NCBI RefSeq assembly: GCF_025370105.1
Contig: NZ_JANQBK010000009.1
Location: forward strand, 1 to 64,000
Direction: 5' to 3'
Source of the DNA: Sphingomonas hylomeconis
GTDB lineage: Bacteria; Pseudomonadota; Alphaproteobacteria; Sphingomonadales; Sphingomonadaceae
DNA length: 64,000 nt
Every line of letters starts with the position of its first letter. Position 1 is the stretch's first letter. The position numbers were made by a program, and so were the translations under genes. Positions 6,064-14,139 of this stretch are shown here, piece after piece. Below the pieces are notes generated by a model. The model worked only from the letters and a program-made list of their open reading frames with translations. It was not told the DNA's origin and searched no databases.

Positions 6064-8637
6064 ATGTCCGACCACATTTCGATCCCGCCCGACCTGACCG
6101 ACTGCGACCGTGAACCGATCACGCGGCTCGATCGCATTCAGAGCTTTGCGTTCTTGGTCGCGATGGCGAACGACTGGACGGTCGTACGCGCATCCGGAAA
6201 CGTCAAAAGCTTCCTCAAAACCCCGCCTGCCAAGCTGCTCGGTTCGCGCTTCGACGTATGGATCACGCAGACCGCGCTGCACGACATCCGCAACCGCATG
6301 GCGATCCTCGGCTCGACTGGCAGCGAACGGCTGTTCGACGTCAAACTGGTGCAGGGAATGCCGTCGGTCGACCTATCGATCCACTTCCAGGGCGATCTGC
6401 TGATCATCGAGGGCGAGCGATCGCAAAACGTCGAACAAATGGAAGCTGCATCGATGGTGCGGGCGATGGCAGCGCGCCTCATCAAGGCGCCCACCTTGGA
6501 GAAGTTCCATACCGACGCCGCACGGCAAGTGCTGGCGATCACCGGGTTCGACAGGATCATGATCTACCGCTTCGACAAGGATGGAAATGGCGCGGTCATC
6601 GGGGAGTCGACGCGTGCGGGCGTAGAAAGCTTCCTTGGGCTGCATTATCCGGCATCGGACATACCGCAGCAGGCGCGCGCGCTCTATCTGCTCAATCCTT
6701 TCCGGATCATCGCGGATGTCCAGGCGCCGACCGTCGCGCTGCTGCCGGCAGTCGATGTGGTCACGCGGCCGCTCGACCTATCGCTTGCGGTCAGCCGCGC
6801 GGTGTCGCCGGTCCATATCGAATATCTCCGCAACATGGGCGTAAGCGCCTCGCTGTCGATCTCGATCGTGGTCGAGGAGAAATTGTGGGGCCTCATCGCC
6901 TGTCATGCCAACAGCCCACGCTTGCCCAGCTTCGTCATGCGCAGCGCCACCGAACTGTTCGGCGCGATGTATTCGATGATGCTGGAAAGCCGGCTGCGGC
7001 GGGGCGCGGGCGAGGATGAACAAAAAGCGCGCGCGCTCGCCGACCGTCTCATCACGATGATCGCCGCTGACGAGAGTCTGATGGAAAACGCGTTGTGGCT
7101 GCACGACATGACGCGCGATATGATCGATTGCGACGGGGTCGCGATCTATCGAGGCGGCACCACCTTCCTCCATGGCGCGACGCCGACCGAGCAACAGGTC
7201 GTGGCACTCGCCCATCACCTCAACGCTGCCTCGCCGAGCCGAGTTTTCGTAAGCCACCATCTGGCCGCCGTGCACCCGCCGTGCGCCGAGACCGCCGATC
7301 GCGCTGCGGGGATGCTGTCGATCCCGATCTCGCGCGTACCACGTGATTATATCCTGCTGTTTCGCCGCCAGCGACTCGATGAGATCCGCTGGGGCGGCGA
7401 CCCCGCCAAGGCGATGGAGCAGGGCGAGGAGGGCCCGCGTATGGCACCGCGCAAGAGCTTCGCTGCCTTTACCGAACTGGTACGCGGCCACGCCGAACCC
7501 TTTTCGGAGCGTGAACAACGCATTGGCGAGGCGATACGCCAGGCGCTGATCGAAGTGATCCTGCGCTATTCCGATGGCGCCCACGAAGAGCGCAACCGCG
7601 CGTCGGAGCGGCAGGAACTGCTCATCGCCGAACTCAATCACCGCGTGCGCAACATCCTCGCACTGATCCGCAGCCTGATCACCAAGACGGGTCAGGACGC
7701 CGCCGACATTGCCGACTATGTCGAATCGCTGGGCGGCAGGGTGCAGGCGCTCGCGCGCGCGCATGATCGCATTACGCGGCAGAACTGCTGGGGCCCGGCG
7801 CCACTGGCCGGGCTGTTCGAAGATGAGATCGCCGCACATGATTCCGCCAAGGGCCGGCTGGCACTGGTCGGCCCCAATGTCATGCTTCAACCGCAGGCGA
7901 TCGCGACCATGGCGCTGGTCGTTCATGAACTGGTGACCAACTCCTGCAAACATGGCGCGCTTTCGGCGGCCGGTCGGGTGGAGGTAACGCTCGATCCGGT
8001 GGACGGCGAAGGCGTCTATATCCGCTGGAGGGAAATCGGCGGGCCGGCGGTGGTCGCACCGACGCGGCGCGGGTTCGGGTCGGTAATTCTCGAGCGCACC
8101 ATTCCGTTCGATCTGCAAGGCACGGCCAAACTGCGCTATCTGCTTGCCGGATTGGAGGCGGAATTCTTCATCCCGCACCAACATGTCCTCGTCACGAGCG
8201 AGTCGCCAGCGATGGAAGTACGATCCGTTGCAAACGGCGCGAGTCTACCGATGCCCGCCTACGACATGCCGCTCCGCGGCGCGCATGTGCTGTTGGTCGA
8301 GGACAATATGCTGATCGCCCTCGAAACCGAGGACATGTTGCGCGAAATGGGCGCTGTCGATGTTCTGCTCGCTTCGACGATCACCGAAGCCGAGCGGCTG
8401 ATCGCAGACCAGCGCTTCAACTTTGCCATGCTCGATATCAACGTGGGCCGGGGCACCAGCTTTGACCTAGCGACACAGCTGAGAGCGATGGGCACACCCT
8501 TTATCTTTGCGACCGGCTATGGTGACGAACTGGCGCTGGAACGCCGCAACGGCGTCGAAGTCCTGATCCAGAAGCCGTATGAACGCGATCATCTGGCACG
8601 TGCCATTCAGCAGGTGCTACAGAACGCCGGAGCATGA
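6064..8637 (+). CDS. Bacteriophytochrome HWE histidine kinase with C-terminal receiver
   Basis: An 857-residue hybrid sensor. The N-terminal PAS region holds Cys14 in TDCDREPI, the position that binds biliverdin in bacteriophytochromes. A GAF domain with PASDIPQQARALYLLNP follows, then a PHY domain whose tongue carries PRKSF. The kinase is of the HWE type: His526 in ELNHRVRNILALI, N-box HELVTNSCKHG and the W-x-E in IRWREIG. A receiver domain follows at about 735-850 with Asp791 in AMLDINV. The usual IQPHG motif of the PAS domain is changed to IQSFA, and one of two GAF histidines (CHANSPR) is Ala. It is likely a red/far-red light sensor of the cytoplasm with unusual pocket residues. It is co-transcribed with the AraC gene upstream. 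Confidence 0.9.
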   Translation: MSDHISIPPDLTDCDREPITRLDRIQSFAFLVAMANDWTVVRASGNVKSFLKTPPAKLLGSRFDVWITQTALHDIRNRMAILGSTGSERLFDVKLVQGMPSVDLSIHFQGDLLIIEGERSQNVEQMEAASMVRAMAARLIKAPTLEKFHTDAARQVLAITGFDRIMIYRFDKDGNGAVIGESTRAGVESFLGLHYPASDIPQQARALYLLNPFRIIADVQAPTVALLPAVDVVTRPLDLSLAVSRAVSPVHIEYLRNMGVSASLSISIVVEEKLWGLIACHANSPRLPSFVMRSATELFGAMYSMMLESRLRRGAGEDEQKARALADRLITMIAADESLMENALWLHDMTRDMIDCDGVAIYRGGTTFLHGATPTEQQVVALAHHLNAASPSRVFVSHHLAAVHPPCAETADRAAGMLSIPISRVPRDYILLFRRQRLDEIRWGGDPAKAMEQGEEGPRMAPRKSFAAFTELVRGHAEPFSEREQRIGEAIRQALIEVILRYSDGAHEERNRASERQELLIAELNHRVRNILALIRSLITKTGQDAADIADYVESLGGRVQALARAHDRITRQNCWGPAPLAGLFEDEIAAHDSAKGRLALVGPNVMLQPQAIATMALVVHELVTNSCKHGALSAAGRVEVTLDPVDGEGVYIRWREIGGPAVVAPTRRGFGSVILERTIPFDLQGTAKLRYLLAGLEAEFFIPHQHVLVTSESPAMEVRSVANGASLPMPAYDMPLRGAHVLLVEDNMLIALETEDMLREMGAVDVLLASTITEAERLIADQRFNFAMLDINVGRGTSFDLATQLRAMGTPFIFATGYGDELALERRNGVEVLIQKPYERDHLARAIQQVLQNAGA

Positions 8638-8671
8638 ACGACGCCGCAGTCGCGCTAGCCGGCGCTTCGTT

Positions 8672-9373
8672 TCATGTCGTCGTTCCCACCAGCAGGCCTG
8701 TCCCTGCCGTCAGCGCCATCGCCAGCGCGCCCCAGAAAGTGACACGAAGGGTCGCGACCCCCACCCGCGCTCCGCCCGTCTGGGCGCCGATGGCTCCAAG
8801 CACGGCCAGAAACAGCAGCGACGCAATAGCTTCGATCACGACCAGCCACGGGGCGGGCGCGACGACCACGATCGCCAGCGGCAGCGCGGCGCCGGTGGTG
8901 AAGGTAGCGGCCGATGTCAGCGCTGCCTGGATCGGGCGCGCCGTCGTCATCGCGGAAATGCCGAGCTCGTCCTGGGCATGGGCCGCGAGCGCATCTTTGG
9001 CCATCAACTGCCGTGCCACGGTATCGGCGGTGCCGGCATCCACGCCACGCTTGATATAGATGCCGGCGAGCTCCTGGATCTCCGCATCGACATCGCCCGA
9101 CAGCTCGGCACGCTCGCGTGCAAGATCGGCCTGCTCGGTGTCGGATTGCGAACTGACGGAGACATATTCGCCCGCCGCCATCGACATGGCGCCAGCGACC
9201 AACCCCGCCACCCCCGCGACGAGGATATCGCCGGGCTTGGCCGCGGCCGCCGCCACGCCGATGATCAGGCTCGCAGTCGAGACGATACCGTCATTGGCCC
9301 CGAGCACAGCGGCACGGAGCCAACCGATGCGTGATACCAGATGGCGCTCAGGATGAAGATGCAGCCTGGCCAT
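8672..9373 (-). CDS. VIT1/CCC1 family membrane transporter
   Basis: A 233-residue membrane protein of the vacuolar iron transporter family. The N-terminal part has the family motif LRAAVLGANDGIVSTASLIIGVA, then GAMSMAAGEYVSVSSQSD at the end of the second span. A charged cytoplasmic helical insert (about 80-140) and three further membrane spans follow. Family members export Fe2+ or Mn2+ from the cytoplasm. The bacterial ones are usually annotated only by family. It converges with the phytochrome gene (34 bp between stops) and has no metal-related neighbours. No Fur-like box was noticed upstream. Confidence 0.88.
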   Translation of the reverse strand: MARLHLHPERHLVSRIGWLRAAVLGANDGIVSTASLIIGVAAAAAKPGDILVAGVAGLVAGAMSMAAGEYVSVSSQSDTEQADLARERAELSGDVDAEIQELAGIYIKRGVDAGTADTVARQLMAKDALAAHAQDELGISAMTTARPIQAALTSAATFTTGAALPLAIVVVAPAPWLVVIEAIASLLFLAVLGAIGAQTGGARVGVATLRVTFWGALAMALTAGTGLLVGTTT

Positions 9374-9604
9374 CGCACATTCGCCTTTTCCGCATCGCTG
9401 CCACCATTACCACCATCGGCAGGGTCACTGCCGTGGACGCTAGGGACGCAATCAGAGCGGCTCCATACGTAATACGCGCGGTCGCGTCGGCGGGCGTTAT
9501 AGCGCTGCGATGGGAATCCCTCGTCCTGGCGGCACCGCAGAGACTAGGGTCGGGCAGCTATCGCCGCGCTAGGCAACGCCGCCCCGGCGCTCTAGGTCTG
9601 CATC

Positions 9605-10468
9605 ATGCTCTTGTTTCGTCTCCTGATCGCACTGGCGATGTGCGCCGTGGCCGGCACAGCAAACGCCGAATGCCGCACCGGCGCGCTCGATGCCCTCCCC
9701 GAACGCGCGTTCTACGTGCCCACCACGCCTGTTGCGTCCATGCCGCTCGTCATTTTGCTGCATGGAAGCACGAGCACGGGAGCGGAAATGCTGCGCGACA
9801 GCGACCTTGCCACCACCGCGCAAAGGCACGGTTTTGTGGTCATCGCGCCCAATGGCGGGATCACCGCGGGGCGCGGTTATGTTTGGAACATACCAGGCGT
9901 GCCGACCGTCACCGGCGCGCTGCCCGGCAAGCACGCGCGGAACGACGTCGCCTACCTGATCGCTTTGGTCGATCAGCTCGTCGCGTCCGGCTGTGTCGAC
10001 GGCAAGCGTGTGTACGTGACGGGATTGTCGGGCGGCGGTCGGATGACGTCGTGGCTCGGCTGTGTCGCCGCACGCCGCTTCGCTGCAATCGCGCCAGTCG
10101 TCGGCCTACGCGCCGGGCGCCCGCTCGACGCCAATCCGACGCGGGCCGACCCGGCGACCTGCCACCCCCGCGCATCCGTGCCGGTGCTCGCCTTCTCCGG
10201 CGACGCGGACGCGACCAACCCGATTGCTGGCGGCGGCGCACCCTATTGGCAATATTCTCAGAGCGCCGCCGTGCAGCGCTGGGCGGCAATCAACGGCTGC
10301 GCGGAACCCTATACCCGCAATATTAGCGCGACGGTGTACGAACAAGGCTATGCCCGCTGCCGCGGCAACGCCACCGCCGCGGCTCGGGTAATGCGCGGCG
10401 GCCAGCACAGCTGGTCGGTCGTCGACAATGAGGCGCTGTGGGCATTCCTGTCGCAATATAGCCGCTGA
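9605..10468 (+). CDS. Secreted alpha/beta-hydrolase of the PHB depolymerase / LpqC type
   Basis: A 287-residue protein with a signal peptide (MLLFRLLIALAMCAVAGTANA). The fold is visible from LVILLHGSTS (oxyanion region), the nucleophile elbow GLSGGG at about residue 142, an Asp in FSGDADATNP and a His in GGQHSWS. Proteins of this family hydrolyse esters such as feruloyl or short polyhydroxyalkanoate substrates in the periplasm or outside the cell. Several cysteines (in AECRTG, SGCVDG, WLGC, TCHP, NGCAEP, YARCRG) suggest disulfides and fit an exported enzyme. The gene stands alone. An inverted repeat 220 bp downstream lies between it and the convergent alpha-galactosidase gene. Confidence 0.82.
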   Translation: MLLFRLLIALAMCAVAGTANAECRTGALDALPERAFYVPTTPVASMPLVILLHGSTSTGAEMLRDSDLATTAQRHGFVVIAPNGGITAGRGYVWNIPGVPTVTGALPGKHARNDVAYLIALVDQLVASGCVDGKRVYVTGLSGGGRMTSWLGCVAARRFAAIAPVVGLRAGRPLDANPTRADPATCHPRASVPVLAFSGDADATNPIAGGGAPYWQYSQSAAVQRWAAINGCAEPYTRNISATVYEQGYARCRGNATAAARVMRGGQHSWSVVDNEALWAFLSQYSR

Positions 10469-10690
10469 ACAGGGTGCACGGCGGCGCCACGGCGCGTGCG
10501 TGATCACCAGGCGAGCCGCGCCACTGTTACAAGAGTGCGTGCCCGGTCCAGCCCACTTCAGCGCCTGCCACGCGCCACCGCCGTGCCCGCCGCGCCACAC
10601 CGCATCCGATGGGGTAGCGCTGATTGCCGCCCGCGGCGCCGCGACTTAACGGATCACGGGGCTGTCCGGCGACCGGGAGCGAGATCGGGT

Positions 10691-10707
10691 GGACAGTGGA
10701 ACTGTCC
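10691..10707. terminator. Inverted repeat between convergent genes
   Basis: GGACAGT-GGA-ACTGTCC is a perfect seven-base hairpin in the 283-bp gap between the esterase (stop at 10468) and the alpha-galactosidase (stop at 10752). It has no T-tract, so a terminator role is only possible. No other structure was seen in the gap. Confidence 0.3.
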
Positions 10708-10751
10708 TAAGCGATCGGCTGAGTCCGCCTCATGGCAAACTCCTCCAAAAA

Positions 10752-12656
10752 TCAACGTAAAGCGGCGTTGGCCCAGGTCGCGACGATCGGCATTCCGCTC
10801 TTCATCGAACGCGTGCGCACGACCAGTTCGATCACCTTGATGCCGCGCGTATCGGCGGCCAGCGCACGGGCCGGATCGCCGAACGCCATTGCCGGGCTCG
10901 AGGCGAGCAACCGTCCGTCCCCGTAGACCAGGAATTGCGCGCGATCTTGCGTGTTGCGCGTGGAATCGTCGATGCCGACCAGCGCCTCGAACCGGCCCCG
11001 CCGGCTGCTATTGCGCACCTCGAGCCGCGATTGCGATAGGATGCCAATCCCGGTGTCGAACCGGCGTCCGCCGATCGCCAGCATCTGATCGTACGGTGTG
11101 GCATCGGCCTGGGCCCCGCCCCAGCCGCCATAGGTCGGGCGTTCCCCGGTATCGCGCGTGCCGCTCCACTGGCCGATCATACGGTGGACGACCGGATCGG
11201 GCTCGGAAACGGTGATGCCGTCCTCGGCGACGTTCACGTCTCCGGGGATCTCGGACAGGAAGACACCGTCCGTCAACCGCCGCACACCGCCGGCCTCGAA
11301 AATCAACGTCTCGCGCGGCGCCAGTTTGAAGCTCGTCTCGCCGGTGAACGGCTTCAGCGTCTTGCCGTCCCACAGATTGCGCAGCGTGATCGGCGCATCG
11401 GCCGCGAATTTCAGCTGTGCCGCGGTGAGGTTGACCTCCGCCGGGGCCAGGCCGCGGTTGAAGATGGCAACCGCCTTCTTGCCAGTCGCCAGCGTCTTGA
11501 CGATGATCTGCGCATCGTCGCTGGCATAGGCAATCACCCCCTGGTGCCCGCCCGCATCCTGGTTCACCGCCACGATATCGGCGTTGCGCCAGATGTTCAT
11601 CAGGCTGGCCGGCGCGCTGCGCAGATCGTAGCCGATGAACAGCGGCGCGTTGATGATCGCCCAGAGCGCGAAGTGCGATCGCGCCTCGGTCAGATGCTTT
11701 TCGTCGAAATCGCCATGTCCGATGAACAGCATGTCCGGGTCGTTCCACGCCCCCGGTTTGGCATAGAGCGCACGGGTCGAGGCGCTGTCGAAATTGTGCA
11801 GCATGCGCGACCAGTTCGGCGTGATGTCGCCGCTGGTGCGCCACATATGCGCGGTCTGCTTGCCCCAACGGCGCACGTCGGCGCTGCCCCAGGCACACAG
11901 CGCGAGGATATAGTCGCCGTCGCGATTGGCGCCGTCGAGCGCTCGCGCGACAGTGTCGTACAGCGCCTTGACGGCCGCCACATCGGTACGGTTGACCGAG
12001 GTCTGGTCGATCAACGGCGCGAACGGGCGATAACCGTTCTGCTCGACGACGGCGCTTCCCGGGGCATAGACGTTGATGCCGCAGGCATCGACCTTGAGAT
12101 AATCGAAATTCCACTCGCGGAAATACAAGGCGATGTCCTGATCGACATGACCGTACAGCCCGACCTCGCGCTCGGCCGTCGTTCCTTCGGGCAAATTGGG
12201 CGAGTGCAGGTCATAGGCCTGCGAACAGGCATTGCGGCCGATATCGGTGTACAGCCCCGCCTTCAGCCCCATGCCATGGAGACGGTCGGTGAAGGGACGG
12301 AAGCTGCTTTCGCCATTGGCCAGCGCGGCGGACGGAAAGATCTGCGTGCGGACCAGCAACCGGCCATCGCTCGCCCGGCGCTTCAGCCACCAGCCATCGT
12401 CGACGTTGACATAGACATAACCGAGCTTGGCAAGACCGCTATCGACCAGCTTTTGCGCCGCGCCGATCACTTTCGCCTCGTCCACCTCGGTGCGGAACGC
12501 ATTCCAGGAACTCCAGCCCATCGGCGGAGTCCGCGCCTGCTTGCGCTCCGGCAAGGTCCAGCGGCCGGCGGGCTGGAGCGCATCGCCGCCCGCGATCGCG
12601 GGTGTTGCCATCAGCAACGCGGCGGCCAGCGCGCAACCGGTCTTGCGGAAAGTCAT
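10752..12656 (-). CDS. GH27 alpha-galactosidase with C-terminal NPCBM-like domain
   Basis: The ATG at 12656 is preferred because AAGGA lies about seven bases upstream and it starts a clean signal peptide (MTFRKTGCALAAALLMATPAIA). The 634-residue enzyme begins its catalytic domain with TPPMGWSSWNAF. It carries the nucleophile Asp190 in YLKVDACGIN and the acid/base region GAWNDPDML at about 303-310. A beta-sandwich follows to about residue 480. The rest (from VFLSEIPGDVNV) resembles an NPCBM carbohydrate-binding module. It should release terminal alpha-galactose from oligosaccharides in the periplasm. Upstream on the same strand are the beta-lactamase-like gene and a TonB receptor, possibly a loose galactoside-use group. 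Confidence 0.92.
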   Translation of the reverse strand: MTFRKTGCALAAALLMATPAIAGGDALQPAGRWTLPERKQARTPPMGWSSWNAFRTEVDEAKVIGAAQKLVDSGLAKLGYVYVNVDDGWWLKRRASDGRLLVRTQIFPSAALANGESSFRPFTDRLHGMGLKAGLYTDIGRNACSQAYDLHSPNLPEGTTAEREVGLYGHVDQDIALYFREWNFDYLKVDACGINVYAPGSAVVEQNGYRPFAPLIDQTSVNRTDVAAVKALYDTVARALDGANRDGDYILALCAWGSADVRRWGKQTAHMWRTSGDITPNWSRMLHNFDSASTRALYAKPGAWNDPDMLFIGHGDFDEKHLTEARSHFALWAIINAPLFIGYDLRSAPASLMNIWRNADIVAVNQDAGGHQGVIAYASDDAQIIVKTLATGKKAVAIFNRGLAPAEVNLTAAQLKFAADAPITLRNLWDGKTLKPFTGETSFKLAPRETLIFEAGGVRRLTDGVFLSEIPGDVNVAEDGITVSEPDPVVHRMIGQWSGTRDTGERPTYGGWGGAQADATPYDQMLAIGGRRFDTGIGILSQSRLEVRNSSRRGRFEALVGIDDSTRNTQDRAQFLVYGDGRLLASSPAMAFGDPARALAADTRGIKVIELVVRTRSMKSGMPIVATWANAALR

Positions 12657-13058
12657 GATGGTCATTCCTTCGAATAAGCGGTCGAACAGCGCGCGCGGTA
12701 CGACGCGCAAGATCGATCCGATGGATTGCCGCCTGCCGGCACCCGTCCGGCCATCAGCGCGCCGTTCGCGTCAGCCGGCCATCCCGACGCTTCCACCGGC
12801 CCAGAGCGATTGCTCCCATCTGTCCGGCCCCATCTTGTGATCTTGTCGCCGCTATGGCCGAAAGATGAAGCGTTGGAAACAAAACGCAAGCACCATGTTT
12901 GCCAATCCCTGACATTCGTCACGAAAGGAAACTTTTCCACGCCACCCCGGGCTCGGCTGATCGGTGCGTTACGACGCTCGTCGGCTATTTCGGGCGAACC
13001 GCCGTCCGCCGATCGTACCGCTGGCCGACAGCCCGGCTGCGGCATCGGCGGCGTCCGG
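12657..13058. other. 402-bp intergenic region
   Basis: Between two minus-strand genes. The part close to 12657 holds the ribosome-binding site of the alpha-galactosidase gene. The open frames crossing it on both strands have no recognisable protein features. I see no clear operator or terminator. Confidence 0.5.
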
Positions 13059-13916
13059 TCACCGCATGCGCATGAACATGGCGAGCGCGTTGCGCGTGCT
13101 GTCGGCAAAGCGGTCGTAGATCACGCGTGAAACCTCGGCGATCACCGGCTGGCGATCGCGTCCGCCGCGCGCGAACACGGCAACCGCCACGCGGCGGCCA
13201 TCCGGCATGGTAATGAACCCCACATCGTTGGTGATGCCGTCAAGCGTGCCCGTCTTGTCTTCCACCAGGGTGCCGGCCGGAAGCAGTGCGCGGATACGGC
13301 GGGTGCCCGTCTGACATCGGCGCATCAGTTCGAACAGAAAGGCGCGGCTTTGTGCCGTCAGCACGGTGCCGCTATCGAGCCTCGACAGCAGCGCGACCAT
13401 GGCGACCGGCGTGGCGACATCCTTGCTGTCGGCAAGGTGGCCACGCTCGCGCAGCAGCTGCGCTATGGTCCGGTCCACCCGCATCCCCGTTATATTCCGT
13501 GACGAAAGCCACTGCTGGACGGCACCGGGGCCGCCAACGGCGGCAAGCAGCTGATCGGTCGCATAATTGTCGCTCCGGACGATCATCAGCTCCAGGAGCT
13601 TCGCGGCAGAACGACCCGAGATCAGCTCATCGAGACTGCGTTGCCTCTGGTCGACCTCCGCGAGATAGGTGGCGGCGATGGCGAGCTTGACGGTGCTTGC
13701 CATGGGAAAGGAGATGCCGCCGTTGACGGCAACGATGGAACCGTCGCGAAGGTCGAGCGCAGCGATGCCATATTCACCGGGGCGGGCCGCGACCAGCATG
13801 TTGAGCTCGTGCTCGAGCCCGATGAGCTCAGGGGAGCTCGCGGCCGCCGGTGCCGGGACGAGAAAGCTGGCAGCGATACCGGAAAGCAGCAGACGGCAAA
13901 GCAGGTGTACGCGCAT
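13059..13916 (-). CDS. Class A beta-lactamase-like serine hydrolase lacking the deacylation residues
   Basis: The start at 13916 is chosen because AAGGA lies six bases upstream; an ATG two codons earlier is possible. The 285-residue product has a signal peptide. It keeps the class A motifs S74-T-V-K77 (in MASTVKLAI), S115-D-N117 (VRSDNYATD) and K221-T-G223 (VEDKTGTLDG). In the omega loop, where class A enzymes read D-R-W-E-x-x-L-N, this protein has D-R-T-I-A-Q-L-L. Glu166 and Asn170 are therefore replaced by Ile151 and Leu155. The segment between the SxxK and SDN motifs is also about 19 residues shorter than in TEM-type enzymes. It probably acylates with penicillin-like or peptide substrates but would not hydrolyse beta-lactams efficiently. 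It is periplasmic. Confidence 0.85.
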   Translation of the reverse strand: MRVHLLCRLLLSGIAASFLVPAPAAASSPELIGLEHELNMLVAARPGEYGIAALDLRDGSIVAVNGGISFPMASTVKLAIAATYLAEVDQRQRSLDELISGRSAAKLLELMIVRSDNYATDQLLAAVGGPGAVQQWLSSRNITGMRVDRTIAQLLRERGHLADSKDVATPVAMVALLSRLDSGTVLTAQSRAFLFELMRRCQTGTRRIRALLPAGTLVEDKTGTLDGITNDVGFITMPDGRRVAVAVFARGGRDRQPVIAEVSRVIYDRFADSTRNALAMFMRMR

Positions 13917-14139
13917 CTTCATCCTTGAATGTTGCCCTTCAGCGAAGGCTTCATCCTAAACTGATAAACCTGAACATCACGTTTTGCATGCCCGCAAAGC
14001 TACGGAATAAGCAACAATCTCGCTTTCCCCCACAGCTCGAACTCCGAAGCCCCCAGCGCTTCAGTCGGGTACGCAAGGTTTCGGCAGCGAATGCAACGAA
14101 CGGCCGGCCGTCGGATGCCCGAGCGGCCGGCGCTAGCCC

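Noticed and set aside
11184..12677. 497-codon open frame on the plus strand
   Set aside because: It is antisense to the GH27 enzyme and has no protein features.
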